A stretch of DNA of 64,000 nt from Saccharomonospora sp. CUA-673 (GCF_001942305.1 NZ_MKKE01000015.1:24373-88372), one strand, 5' to 3'. Shown: positions 27,768-39,603, counted from the stretch's first letter. Notes: generated from the sequence alone by a model not told the origin. A program made the numbers and translations.

Positions 27768-29039
27768 TTACAGGGTGGTTTGTTTGCGGCGGAGGATGGT
27801 GCGTTCTCGGGGGTTGGCGCAGAGGGAGATGGCGCGGTCGAGTTCCGTGCGGGCCTCCGACACGCGGCCGAGCCGGATGAGCAGTTCCGCGCGCACGCCG
27901 GCCAGCTGGTGCGAGCGGGCGAGGGCGTCGGAGTCGGCGAGACCGTCGACGATGTCGAGCGCCTCGGCGGGGCCGCGGGCCATCGACACCGCCACGGCCC
28001 GGTTCAGCTCCACGATCGGTGACGGCGCCAGCCTGCCCAGCGCTTCGTACAGCACGACGATCCGGTCCCAGTCGGTGTCGGCGACCGACGGGGCGACCGC
28101 GTGGCATTCGGCGATCGACGCCTGCAGCCCGTAGTACCCGAGTCCGCGGCCGATGCGCGTCGCCGCCGCCAGCGCCGCCCGTCCGCGGCGGATCGCCGAG
28201 GAGTCCCACAGCCGGCGGTTCTGGTCCTCGAGCAGCACGGGTTCGCCGTCGGCGTCGGTGCGCGCGGGGAACCGGGCGGCGGTCAGCTCCATCAGCGCCG
28301 ACAGGCTGTGCACCTCGTGCTCGCCCGGCATGAGGCGCGTCAGCACGCGGCCCAGCCGCCGCGCCTCGCGGGCGAGGTCGATGCGGATCAACGCGTCGCC
28401 CGAGCTCGCCGACGACCCCTCGGTGAAGATCAGGTAGACGACGCTGAGCACGGATCCGAGCCGCGCGCCGAGCTCGTCGTCCGGCGGCACGGTGAACGGG
28501 ACCTGGGCCGCCGACAGTGTCTTCTTCGCGCGCGTGATGCGCGCCTGCACGGTGGCCGTCGGGGCGAGGAACGCCCGCGCGATCTCGTCGCTCGTCAGAC
28601 CGCCGACCACGCGCAACGTCAACGCCACCTGCGCCTCGCGCGAGAGCACCGGGTGGCACGAGGTGAACATCAACGCCAGCACGTCGTCGTCGTCGGAGGA
28701 GTCGTCGGGACCCGCGGCGCTCCCCGAGGAGCCGCCCCCGTCAGGCGACATGTCGACACCGGAGGCCGCGGCGAGGTCGGGCAGTCGCTCGTCGAACGCG
28801 GACCGCCTGCGGAACGCGTCGACGGCCCGGCGCCGGCCGGTCGTCAGCAGCCACGCCACGGGGTCACGCGGAACGCCCTCGCGGGGCCAGTGGACCAGCG
28901 CCTCCGCGAGGGCTTCCTGTGCAACGTCCTCGGCCAGCGCGAAATCGCCGGTGTAGCGGGTGAGCGCACCGACGATCCGCGCCGACTCCATCCGCCAGAT
29001 CGCCTCGACGCGGCGCCTGGCCTCGACGTGCTCGGTCAC
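27768..29039 (-). CDS. ECF42-type RNA polymerase sigma factor
   Basis: A 423-residue ECF sigma factor with the long C-terminal extension of group ECF42. Region 2 (IVGALTRYTGDFALAEDVAQEAL) and region 4 (LRVVGGLTSDEIARAFLAPTATVQARITRAKK) are clear. They are separated by an acidic Gly/Ser linker (GGGSSGSAAGPDDSSDDDD). The C-terminal part (about 185-423) contains the DUF6596 segment and TPR-like helices (ALGRLAPSPIVELNRAVAVSMARGP). GTG start; the gene begins 7 bases after the DGPF gene. ECF42 factors are controlled with, and linked to, DGPF proteins rather than to a classic anti-sigma factor. Confidence 0.92.
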   Translation of the reverse strand: MTEHVEARRRVEAIWRMESARIVGALTRYTGDFALAEDVAQEALAEALVHWPREGVPRDPVAWLLTTGRRRAVDAFRRRSAFDERLPDLAAASGVDMSPDGGGSSGSAAGPDDSSDDDDVLALMFTSCHPVLSREAQVALTLRVVGGLTSDEIARAFLAPTATVQARITRAKKTLSAAQVPFTVPPDDELGARLGSVLSVVYLIFTEGSSASSGDALIRIDLAREARRLGRVLTRLMPGEHEVHSLSALMELTAARFPARTDADGEPVLLEDQNRRLWDSSAIRRGRAALAAATRIGRGLGYYGLQASIAECHAVAPSVADTDWDRIVVLYEALGRLAPSPIVELNRAVAVSMARGPAEALDIVDGLADSDALARSHQLAGVRAELLIRLGRVSEARTELDRAISLCANPRERTILRRKQTTL

Positions 29040-29046
29040 CCGAGGC

Positions 29047-29466
29047 TCACTTCTGGCCGAGCTGCTCCCGCCAGCCGCGTTCCTTCTGGATCCACTCGTT
29101 GTCCTGCGGGAACTCGTCGATCTCCGAGACGCGGCGGATCTCCATCTTGCTGCCCGGCCCCTGCATCGGCGCGCGCTTGGCCCATTCGACGGCCTCCTCC
29201 TTGGAGGCGACCTCGAGCATCCAGAATCCGTTGAACAGTTCCTTCGTCTCGCCGTACGGGCCGTCGGTGACGACCGGGGTGTCGCCCGAGTAGTCGACGA
29301 CCACGCCCTGGTCCTGGGGGTCGAGGCCCTCGCCGCCGATCATCACCCCCGCGTTGATCATCTCCTCGTTGAACTTGCCCATGACGGCGATGACCTCGTT
29401 GAAGTCGACGTTCTCGTAGGCGGCGAGAGTCTCGTCGGTGGCCCGCATGATCAGCATGAACTTCAT
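29047..29466 (-). CDS. YCII/DGPF-domain protein
   Basis: A 139-residue YCII-related protein with the DGPF-type motif TDGPYGETKELFNGFW. It starts MKFMLIMRATDET, a family-typical strand. These proteins are the usual partners of ECF42 sigma factors and are often regulon members. Its biochemical activity is unknown. The ATG follows GAAGGAG. It is co-transcribed with the sigma factor. Confidence 0.92.
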   Translation of the reverse strand: MKFMLIMRATDETLAAYENVDFNEVIAVMGKFNEEMINAGVMIGGEGLDPQDQGVVVDYSGDTPVVTDGPYGETKELFNGFWMLEVASKEEAVEWAKRAPMQGPGSKMEIRRVSEIDEFPQDNEWIQKERGWREQLGQK

Positions 29467-29624
29467 CGTCGGCTCCTTCGCTGTGAAGCCCCCTGGTGGA
29501 GCTTCTCACCACAAGGTCGAACGGGCACCCCCGCGAATCGACACCGCCGCGAAAAAACTCGAAACGGCCCGATTCGTCCCGTTTTCGTGGTGGCGACCGG
29601 GGGCCGTGTCGTACCGTCACGCGC

Positions 29625-30065
29625 GTGACCTCGACCGTTCCCGACCCCCGGCGACTGGCCTCGACGGTCGCCGCGTGCCGGGAGCTCATCGAGACGCGCT
29701 TCGCCGACGAGATCGAGCGGGGCGCGGCGGCGATGCTGCTCGACGACGGCACGATCCACACCGGAACCGCCCCGGACGTCGTCAACCCGGCCGTCGAGCT
29801 GTGCCACGAGGTCGAACCGTTGACGGCGGCGTTCCGGCTGGGCCGGACGGTCGTCGCGTCGGTGTGTCTCGCGCGCGAGGCACCGGGCCGGTTCCTCGTG
29901 CTCAGTCCGTGCGGGGTGTGCCGGGAGCGACTGGCGGCGCACGGACCGAACGTCGTGGTCGCGGTGCCGACGCGCGCCGACCCGGCCGAGCCGACCTGGC
30001 TCCCGCTGCACCGCGTGTTGCCGCACTACTGGGCGGCGATCTTCGACGACGTGCCCTGGCGCTGA
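29625..30065 (+). CDS. Cytidine deaminase-like protein
   Basis: A 146-residue protein of the cytidine/blasticidin-S deaminase superfamily. The zinc motifs are LCHEVEP (Cys60, Glu62) and SPCGVCRERL (Cys96, Cys99). The usual motif is C/H-A-E; here the middle residue is His. The GTG start lies just after a promoter-like region and is the first plausible start; longer versions read into the neighbouring promoter. Substrate uncertain: cytidine, a modified nucleoside or an aminonucleoside antibiotic. Confidence 0.78.
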   Translation: MTSTVPDPRRLASTVAACRELIETRFADEIERGAAAMLLDDGTIHTGTAPDVVNPAVELCHEVEPLTAAFRLGRTVVASVCLAREAPGRFLVLSPCGVCRERLAAHGPNVVVAVPTRADPAEPTWLPLHRVLPHYWAAIFDDVPWR

Positions 30066-30137
30066 GGCTCTGGCGCTGAGGAGTCCCCGGGGTACTGACG
30101 GACCCGCGGTGTCGGGGGTTCATGGCACTCTTGTCCG

Positions 30138-30575
30138 GTGACCACCGATGCAGATGCGCGCATGCGGGTGCTCGCGTCGCTGCGGCGGGTGCGCGACCGG
30201 ATCGACCGGGAGTACGCCCAGCCGCTCGATGTCGAGGCGCTGGCCCGCGGCGTGCACATGTCGGCGGGCCATCTCAGCCGCCGGTTCCGCGAGGCCTACG
30301 GCGAGTCGCCGTACGCCTACCTGATGACGCGCCGGATCGAACGCGCCATGACGTTGCTGCGCCGCGGCGATCTGAGCGTCACCGACGTCTGCTTCGCGGT
30401 CGGCTGCGGTTCGCTGGGCACGTTCAGCACGCGGTTCCGGGAACTGGTCGGCATGTCGCCGAGTCGATATCGGTCGGAGCAGGCGGGCGCGACCGCGGGG
30501 ATGCCCGCGTGCGTGGCCAAGCAGGTGACGCGACCGATCAGGAATCGAGAAGCGCTCGGCGCGCACAGGACCTAG
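30138..30575 (+). CDS. AraC-family transcription regulator (DNA-binding domain only)
   Basis: A 145-residue protein made almost entirely of the double-HTH AraC domain. The first helix-turn-helix is in DVEALARGVHMSAGHLSRRFREAYG, the second in SVTDVCFAVGCGSLGTFSTRFRELVGMSPSRYR. There is no effector-binding domain. GTG start. It is followed after 9 bases by a glyoxalase gene, which is probably its target or its ligand-sensing partner. Confidence 0.88.
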   Translation: MTTDADARMRVLASLRRVRDRIDREYAQPLDVEALARGVHMSAGHLSRRFREAYGESPYAYLMTRRIERAMTLLRRGDLSVTDVCFAVGCGSLGTFSTRFRELVGMSPSRYRSEQAGATAGMPACVAKQVTRPIRNREALGAHRT

Positions 30576-30584
30576 TTTGATGCC

Positions 30585-31007
30585 ATGACCAGCACAGATC
30601 TCACTATCGCCCAGGCCATGCTCCCGTTGGCCGACCCCGACGCCTCGCTCGCGTTCTACCGCGACGTGCTCGGTTTCGAGGTCCGCAACCACGTCGAGTA
30701 CGGCGACATGCACTGGATCACCGTCGGCCCGCCCGGCCAGCCGGGGACGTCGATCGTGCTCTACCCGCCTGCCTCGACGCCCGGCCTCACCGACGAGGAA
30801 CGGCGCCTCATCGAGGAGATGATGGCCAAGGGCACGTTCGCCATGATCAACCTGTCGACGCCGGACGTCGACGCCGCGTTCGCGAAGGTCCAGCAGGGCG
30901 GCGACGTCGAGGTCGTGCAGGAGCCGATCGACCAGCCGTACGGCATTCGCGACTGCGCGCTGCGCGACCCCGCCGGCACCATGATCCGCATCCAGCAGGC
31001 GGGGTGA
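30585..31007 (+). CDS. Glyoxalase/bleomycin-resistance family protein
   Basis: A 140-residue vicinal-oxygen-chelate protein with two beta-alpha-beta-beta-beta modules. DPDASLAFYRDVLGFEVRN opens the first, and the C-terminal RDCALRDPAGTMIRI carries a conserved metal-proximal region. The specific substrate is unknown. It lies between an AraC regulator and a Ddn-like gene, overlapping the latter by 4 bases. Confidence 0.88.
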   Translation: MTSTDLTIAQAMLPLADPDASLAFYRDVLGFEVRNHVEYGDMHWITVGPPGQPGTSIVLYPPASTPGLTDEERRLIEEMMAKGTFAMINLSTPDVDAAFAKVQQGGDVEVVQEPIDQPYGIRDCALRDPAGTMIRIQQAG

Positions 31008-31471
31008 GGCAGGCGATGGCGACGAAGAACGCGGGCCCGAGCGGGCTGTCGCGGTGGCTCCAGCGGCGCGCGAACAGTTCCACGGCGAACCGGATACGCC
31101 GCAAGGGCGGCCGCTCGATGGGGATGGACCTGCTGATCCTGCACACCGTCGGCCACCGAAGCGGTGAACCGCGCGAGACGCCCCTCGCATGGTTCGCCGA
31201 CGGCGACCCCGACAACAAGGACAGCTGGCTGCTCGTCGCATCGGGCGGAGGCGGCCGGAACCCGGACTGGTTCGCGAACGTCACCGGCCGTCCCGACGCG
31301 GTCGCCGTCGAATGGCACGGCCAGTCGCCCGTCGACGTCACGCCGCAGGTCCTCGACGGTGCCGAACGCGAGGAGGCGTGGCAGCGGATCGCCGAGGCTC
31401 AGCCGCGCATCGCGAAGTACCAGCGCAAGAGTGATCGCGTGTATCCCGTCGTGCGGTTGACCCGCCGCTGA
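31004..31471 (+). CDS. Deazaflavin-dependent nitroreductase-family (DUF385) protein
   Basis: A 155-residue protein of the Ddn/DUF385 family, which binds coenzyme F420 in actinomycetes. Visible family features are DLLILHTVGHRSGEPRETPL and LLVASGGGGRNPDWFANV. The GTG at 31004 overlaps the glyoxalase stop; an ATG at 31016 is an alternative. The basic N-terminus may help membrane association, as in Ddn. Confidence 0.85.
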   Translation: MRQAMATKNAGPSGLSRWLQRRANSSTANRIRRKGGRSMGMDLLILHTVGHRSGEPRETPLAWFADGDPDNKDSWLLVASGGGGRNPDWFANVTGRPDAVAVEWHGQSPVDVTPQVLDGAEREEAWQRIAEAQPRIAKYQRKSDRVYPVVRLTRR

Positions 31472-31557
31472 CGACGCTTCCGGCTCGACCTTGGCAAGCC
31501 CTGACACACCCCGACCCGACCAGCCCCGACCCGTCCGATCGACCTCGCGGAGAACCG

Positions 31558-33909
<2,352 letters not shown>

Positions 33910-33918
33910 ACGCGGCGG

Positions 33919-34746
33919 CTACTGGGAGCGGCGGTACTCCTCCCAGGTCACCTTCTCGACCTTGGGGCCGTCGTCGGGGGCGTGGTTCGCGAGGCCGTTC
34001 CTGCCCAGGTAGTAGTCGCCGGCCTGAGCCTGCGCGGCCGGCGACATGGCGGTGTCGCTGATCGCGATGGCGTGGATGTGCGGCGCCCAGTCGCCCTGGT
34101 CGGCGGTGCGGTGCCACGCGGCGAAACCGACCTGCCGCAACGTCTTCGTCGCCTTGGTCGCGTCGATGCCGCGCACGGAGATGTCGACCGCGCCGCCGCC
34201 GTCGTGCGTGCCCGCCGAGTCGGGGTTCGACCCGGTGTACGAGCCCTGCGTGATCGTCAGATCGATCCCGGAGCGCTTCTCGGCCTCCTCGATCATCGCC
34301 AGGGTGCGCCGGTTGAGCACCTGGCCGGACCCGATCGTCACCTTCCCGCCGACGTCGATCGTGCGCGTCACGTCGAATCCGCCGCTCGCACCGAGCTTCG
34401 TCAGCGAACCCTTGCCGGGCAGTCCGCTGGCGTCCAGTCCGGAGTGGCCGAGCGAACGCTGGTACTTCGCGTACGCCTCGACCGTGCTGGTGCCGAAGTG
34501 TCCGTCGACGTACTTGCCGGCGAGCATTCCCTTGTCCGCCAGGGCTTTCTCGACTCGTTTCACCGAGTCACCCGCGCCCGGGGTGATCGACGAGTTCGGC
34601 TTGTACGGATCCCACATGGCGGCCTTGACGACCTTCTCCATGTTCACCGCACCGGCCGTCGCCCGCGGTTCGTCGGCCGTCGCCGCCCCGCCGAGACCCA
34701 CGGCCGCGATCGCCGCGGCCAGTACCGTCGCTGTCAGCCTGCGCAT
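33919..34746 (-). CDS. Secreted peptidoglycan-binding M15-type peptidase
   Basis: A 275-residue exported protein. A signal peptide (about residues 1-25) is followed by a peptidoglycan-binding_1-like domain (VKRVEKALADKGMLAGKYVDGHFGTSTVEAYAKYQR). A zinc D,D-peptidase-like domain comes next, with ligands visible in SAGTHDGGGAVDI and WAPHIHAI. It probably cleaves peptide cross-links in the cell wall. The start follows GAGGAGG. It is 11 bp downstream of the M23 peptidase gene and probably co-expressed. Confidence 0.83.
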   Translation of the reverse strand: MRRLTATVLAAAIAAVGLGGAATADEPRATAGAVNMEKVVKAAMWDPYKPNSSITPGAGDSVKRVEKALADKGMLAGKYVDGHFGTSTVEAYAKYQRSLGHSGLDASGLPGKGSLTKLGASGGFDVTRTIDVGGKVTIGSGQVLNRRTLAMIEEAEKRSGIDLTITQGSYTGSNPDSAGTHDGGGAVDISVRGIDATKATKTLRQVGFAAWHRTADQGDWAPHIHAIAISDTAMSPAAQAQAGDYYLGRNGLANHAPDDGPKVEKVTWEEYRRSQ

Positions 34747-34757
34747 GTCCGGCCTCC

Positions 34758-35624
34758 TCACGATCCGCAGTGTTGGAATGCGCTGGTGAACGATTTGTCG
34801 CCGACCGAGCCGCCCCATTTGACGCACTTCCCGGCGGCTTGCTGCTTGACCGGACCGGCGTAATAGCTGAACTCGCCCTTGTCGGTCTTGCGGTCGCCGC
34901 CCTGCACCTCGAGCAGTGCCGAGGCGGGGCTCTTCGACCCGATCTTCGTGTTCTTCACCGTGGTGACGCAGTTCTGACCGGTGCCGGAGTTGTACATCAG
35001 GTACACGCGGCCCGCCCCGCCGAGACCTTTCTCGTTGATGACGGAGAACCCGGATCCGCAGACCTCCTTCGGCGTGTACGGATTCCCACCGCCACCGCCG
35101 CCGCCGCAGTTCTTGCTGGTGAAGTCGGTCTTTCCGTAGTAGGGCACCGATTTTCCGTCGACGACGACCTTCTGGTCGGCGCCGTTGAGCAGCTGTTCGT
35201 AGTGCAGGTGGGGGCCGGTGACGCCACCGGATGCGCCCGCGGAGCCGATCTTCGTGCCGGTGCTGACCTTCTGGCCCTGGCTGACCGACTGCGCCGACAG
35301 GTGCGCGTAGCGCGTGGTCCAGCCGCCGCCGTGGTCGATCTCGATCCACTTGCCGTAGCTCGTGTTCCCCGTGTCGGCGACCCGGGTGACCGTGCCGCCC
35401 GCTGACGCGAGCACCGCGTCGCCGGTGATTCCGGACTTCTGCCAGTCGACGGACAGTTCCGGGCTGTGCCCTTGCCAGGTCGCCGCGGTGGCGGTGTACC
35501 CGCACGGGAACGGCATCTTGAACGCCGGGGCCGCCGAGGCCTGACCGGCGCCCGCGGACACGAGCGCCGCGCTCGCGGTGACCACGATGGCGCCCACCGC
35601 GGCGGCGATCTTGCGGAGTTTCAT
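34758..35624 (-). CDS. Secreted M23-type cell-wall endopeptidase
   Basis: A 288-residue exported protein with signal peptide (residues about 1-31). The M23 domain has likely zinc ligands His53, Asp60 and His141, with catalytic His108 in YAHLS and TGPHLHYEQ at 137-144. A Gly-rich hinge (six to seven glycines near residue 177) leads to a Cys-containing C-terminal domain of about 100 residues that may bind the wall. The His-Asp spacing resembles beta-lytic-type M23 enzymes more than LytM. First gene of a two-gene wall-hydrolase operon, divergent from the HTH-NBR1 gene. Confidence 0.85.
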   Translation of the reverse strand: MKLRKIAAAVGAIVVTASAALVSAGAGQASAAPAFKMPFPCGYTATAATWQGHSPELSVDWQKSGITGDAVLASAGGTVTRVADTGNTSYGKWIEIDHGGGWTTRYAHLSAQSVSQGQKVSTGTKIGSAGASGGVTGPHLHYEQLLNGADQKVVVDGKSVPYYGKTDFTSKNCGGGGGGGNPYTPKEVCGSGFSVINEKGLGGAGRVYLMYNSGTGQNCVTTVKNTKIGSKSPASALLEVQGGDRKTDKGEFSYYAGPVKQQAAGKCVKWGGSVGDKSFTSAFQHCGS

Positions 35625-35885
35625 GGTTCTCCTCGCATGGTCGTGACCGCGACCGCCGGACCCGATTTCGGTGGAACAGGACCCGGAGGATCGCGGAATG
35701 GCTACCGGCGAGAAGACTGCCGCAGCGGGGCGCCATGCGTAGCCGGTTTGACGATTCTTCGTACGCCGTTTGACACCGTCTGACAGCTGTCCGAGTCGTC
35801 TGCCGGGTGCTTCGGACTTCGAGGAAACCGAATCGTCGGCGGCGGCGTCGAATCGGCAGACACTCTCCAGGGAGGCCGAGCAGCC

Positions 35886-36826
35886 ATGTCCGATTCCGAG
35901 ATGTCCGATTCCGGGGTTGAAGCCACCGGCCCGGTCGAACCCGTTGGCGCGCATCCGGTCGCGCTCGAGGAATTGCAGGCGCGACTCCGACAGTTAAGGC
36001 ATAAGGCAGGGAATCCGTCATTTCGGAAGATGGCGGAACGGTCCGGTGCCGTTTCGCACGCGACGCTGCATCTGACGGTGACCGGCCGCCGGTTGCAACC
36101 GTGGGAGACGGTGCGGGAGTTCGTCCGGGCCTGCGGCGGCGACGAGACCGAATGGCAGCAGCGCCACGAACACACCAGGGCCGTTCTGGCCGGCGAGATT
36201 CCGGCCGTCGAACCGCGGGCCGCCGAGCCGGAGCATGTTGAGCCGAAGCATGTCGAGCCGAAGCATGTCGAGCCGAAGCATGTCGAGCCGTCCGCGGTGG
36301 ATGCACCCGGGGCGGCGGGACGTCGCGGGTGGCGGCGGTGGTTGGCCGTGCCGGCCGTGGTGCTGGTCGCCGTGGGCGTCGTCGTCGCCGTGCGGATGAT
36401 CGACGACGAGGACTCCGGACGCGAGGCCAGGGCCCAGGAGGACGCGGGGTCGTTGACCGAGCCGGTGCACGCGGGTGACGACAGCGCGTTGGCGGCGGAC
36501 CTCGGCATCCAGATGGTGCGGTGGTCGCGCCGAACGAGCAGTTCACGCGGACGTTCGAGCTGCTCAACGCCGGTAGCGTGCACTGGGAAGGTCGGTACCT
36601 GGCGCGGATGGAGAATGCGACGGGTCCGCGCTACTGCGAGACGCCGGTGCGCGTCGAGATCCCGGACACCGCGCCCGGCGACACGGTGCGGGTGCCCGTG
36701 ACGGCGCGCGCGGCCGCGGAGCCGACGACCTGCAAGGTGCGCTGGAAGATGGTCGACGAGGACGACCGCCAGCTCCTACCCCAGAAGCGTCCGGTGTACT
36801 TCCTCGTCCACGTCCGCACCCCCTGA
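35886..36826 (+). pseudogene. HTH - transmembrane - NBR1-Ig-like protein, frameshifted
   Basis: Restoring one G near 36520 (GTGCGGTGG) joins two frames into a 313-residue protein. Residues about 25-95 form an XRE-like helix-turn-helix (LRQLRHKAGNPSFRKMAERSG and TLHLTVTGRRLQPWETV). A VEPKH pentapeptide repeat follows (about 113-135), then one transmembrane helix (RWLAVPAVVLVAVGVVVAV). The outer domain resembles the NBR1 central FW domain (FTRTFELLNAGSVHW, KVRWKMVDEDDR). The topology suggests a membrane-spanning regulator with an extracytoplasmic Ig-like sensor. It faces the wall-hydrolase operon. Confidence 0.8.
36225..36290 (+). repeat. 15-nt tandem repeat coding for VEPKH
   Basis: About 4.4 copies of GAGCCGAAGCATGTC run inside the HTH-NBR1 gene, in frame. 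They encode a Glu-Pro-Lys-His-Val linker before the membrane segment. The inner three copies are identical, so copy number may vary between strains. Confidence 0.85.
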
Positions 36827-36927
36827 CGGCGGTCAGGATTCGCGGGCCACTCCGCCGAACATGACGTCGTCGAGCTCGGTGAGGACGGGCAGTCCGGATG
36901 GTCACCGCGCCAGGTGGCAGCGGCGCG

Positions 36928-37545
36928 TCACAGGGTCCGTTCGTCGCGAAAACGTGCCGCGACCTGCTCCAGCTTCGCCACGTACGCGTCCCATTCGGTG
37001 TGTTCGGGCAGGTTCGTGGCCGACGGCGTGTAGCCGGCCGACCCGTCGATGCGTTCGCGCAGGATGTCGGCGTGCCCCGCGTGCCGCTGCGTGTCGGCGA
37101 TGAGGTGCACGAGCACCTGGTGCAGCGTGACCGGGTTCCGATGGTCGGGCCAGTGGGGCACGCGGGACTCGGTGTCGAGGTCGAGCGCCGCGACGGCGGC
37201 GTCGGTGTTCGCCCACGCGGCCCGGTACAGCGCGACGATGTCGGCGCGGGACTCGTCCGGCCGCGCCCACATGTCGACGTGCGGGTCCGGGTCGGTGCCG
37301 TCCAGCCACGCGGGCGCGCCCTCGCCGTGGCCGAACACCGTGGACATATATCCGAACTCGACCCCTGCGACGTGCTTGACCAGGCCCAGCAGGTTCGTCC
37401 CCGTCGGCGTCAGGGGCCTGCGTGCGTCGTACTCGCTCACGCCGTCGAGCTTCCAGAGCAGCGTGTCGCGAGCCTGCTGCAGGTAACGGTGCAGCGTGGC
37501 CTTCGCGGACTCCGGCGATCCGCTGGACGTGCTCGTGGCGTTCAT
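36928..37545 (-). CDS. DinB-family (DUF664) protein
   Basis: A 205-residue four-helix-bundle DinB/mycothiol-dependent-like protein. The metal-site histidines are seen in LVKHVAGVEFGYM and VLVHLIADTQRHAGHADILRERIDG. Members can be thiol-S-transferases using mycothiol or bacillithiol; the actual reaction is unknown here. The ATG start gives MNATSTSSG. It is divergent from the MMPL gene with only 37 bases between the start codons. Confidence 0.87.
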   Translation of the reverse strand: MNATSTSSGSPESAKATLHRYLQQARDTLLWKLDGVSEYDARRPLTPTGTNLLGLVKHVAGVEFGYMSTVFGHGEGAPAWLDGTDPDPHVDMWARPDESRADIVALYRAAWANTDAAVAALDLDTESRVPHWPDHRNPVTLHQVLVHLIADTQRHAGHADILRERIDGSAGYTPSATNLPEHTEWDAYVAKLEQVAARFRDERTL

Positions 37546-37582
37546 GGCGCGTGAGCGTAGAACACGCGGGTAGCCCTGCCGA

Positions 37583-39603
37583 GTGGATTCCTCCCGACGA
37601 CGGTTCGCCGCCCGCGTTCTCCTGCCCGCCGTGGCGATCCTCGGCTGGCTGGTCGTCGGCGGGATCGGCGGTCCGTACGCGGGCCAGCTGAGCGACGTGG
37701 CCCGGACCGACAACACGTCGTTCCTGCCTGCCTCCGCCGAGTCCACGGCGGTCTCGGAGCTGTTGCCCCGGTTCGGCGGCGACCGGGGCGGTGCCCCCGC
37801 GATCGTGGTCGGCGAACGCGATGGCGGACTGACCGCCCCCGACCGGAGGTTCCTCGACGAGCTGCGTGGGCAGGACGCCTCGCCCCTGCTCCCCTCGCAG
37901 GACGGCAGGGCGGCCCAGTTCGTGGTGCCGGTGACGGGGGAGCCGGACGTGGCGGTCGAGCAGCTGCGCCAGCGGGCCGATGCGGGGCGCCCGGGTGGGC
38001 TCGCGGTGTACGTGACCGGGCCTGCCGGGCAGGCCGCGGACCTCGGTGAGGCCTTCGGAGGTATCGACGGGTTGCTGGTGCTCGTCGCCGGGACCGTCGT
38101 CGCGGTGATCCTGCTGATCGTCTACCGCTCGCCGCTGTTGCCGCTGATGGTGCTGCTCTCGGCAGTGCTTGCGCTCGGACTGGCCGGTCTCGTCGTCTAT
38201 CTGCTGGCCGATGCGGACGTGCTCGCCCTCAACGGCCAGAGCCAGGGCATCCTGTTCATCCTCGTGTTCGGTGCCGCGACCGACTACGCCCTGCTGCTGG
38301 TGGCGCGATACCGGGAGCAGCTGGCCGAGGACGCGGACCGGTTCTCCGCGATGCGCCGGGCGTGGCGGGCGACCGTCGAACCCGTCGCCGCGTCGGCAGG
38401 CACCGTCGTCCTGGGCGTGCTGTGTCTACTGCTGAGCGACCTGAACTCGAACAAGGGGCTCGGTCCGGTCGCGGCCATCGGCGTCGGAGCCGCCTTCCTG
38501 GCGGCGATGACGTTCCTGCCGTGCGTCCTGGCCGTGTCGGGAAGGGTGGCGTTCTGGCCGTTCCGGCCGACGGCATCGCATCGCAGGGCGGGCGTGTGGA
38601 ACCGCGTGGCCCGGTTCGTGGGCAGGCGGCCGCGTGTCCTGTGGATCGGCACGACGTTGCTGCTGGCCGTCGGAGCCGGATTCGTCGGCCAGCTCCAGGC
38701 GAGCGGGACGGCCCAGTCGGAGGTCTTCCTGACCGACGTCGACTCGGCCGCCGGTCAGCAGGCACTGGGCAGGCACTTCCCCGGAGGTACCGGCGCGCGA
38801 CGATCGTGACGACGACCGTTGCCGACGCGCGGGCGGTCGTGTCGGTGGTCGGAGGAGTCGACGGCGTGGCGTCCGTGCGGCCGACGGCGACCGCCGGCGA
38901 GCGGGTACGCATCGACGCCGTGCTGGAGCCGCCGCCCGACTCCGAACGGGCGGTCGAGATCGTGCGGGACGTCCGGGCCGCGATCGAGGACCGGCGCGGC
39001 GTCGATGCCCAGGTCGGTGGCGAGACCGCGGTCCTGCTCGACACCCAGGACACCTCGCAACGCGATCGCACGGTGATCATCCCGGCGGTGCTGGTCGCGG
39101 TGTTCGCCGTGTTGTGTCTGCTGTTGCGTTCGGTGGTCGCGCCCTTGTTGCTGATGGGCACGGTCGTGCTGTCGTTCGCGGCGACGATGGGCGTGTCCGC
39201 GGTGGTGTTCAACCACGTTCTCGGCTTTCCCGGCGCGGATCCGGTGGTCCCGCTGTTCGGATTCGTGTTCCTGGTGGCGCTCGGGATCGACTACAACATC
39301 TTCCTGATGACGCGGGCGCGCGAGGAGGCGTTCGCGCTCGGCACGCGGGAGGGCACGCTCAGGGCGCTCGCGGTGACCGGTGGGGTGATCACGTCGGCGG
39401 GCGTGGTCCTCGCGGCGACGTTCGCCGCGTTGGCCGTGCTGCCGATCCTGTTCATGGTCCAGCTGGCCTTCATCGTCGCGTTCGGCGTCCTCGTCGACAC
39501 GCTGCTGGTGCGGTCACTGCTCGTACCCGCACTGGCCGTGAACATCGGACCGTCGATCTGGTGGCCCTCGCGGTTGGCGCGCTCGCGCCACCCGGCCGGC
39601 TGA
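37583..39603 (+). pseudogene. MMPL-family transporter, frameshifted
   Basis: An RND-superfamily MMPL transporter, probably exporting a lipid or hydrophobic compound. The first frame gives one helix, an extracytoplasmic domain and the first helix bundle (GILFILVFGAATDYALLLVARYREQL). The second gives the other half (VPLFGFVFLVALGIDYNIFLMTRAREEA). The break is near 38796 between GGTGA and TIVTTTVADARAVV. One restored base yields 673 residues with about 11-12 helices. The conserved GxxxDY motifs (ATDY and GIDY) are intact. The GTG start is weakly supported. Confidence 0.87.

Noticed and set aside
36831..36905. Minus-strand coding remnant ending LTELDDVMFGGVARES
   Set aside because: It resembles a protein C-terminus but has no start, no ribosome-binding site and no recognisable domain; too short to call.
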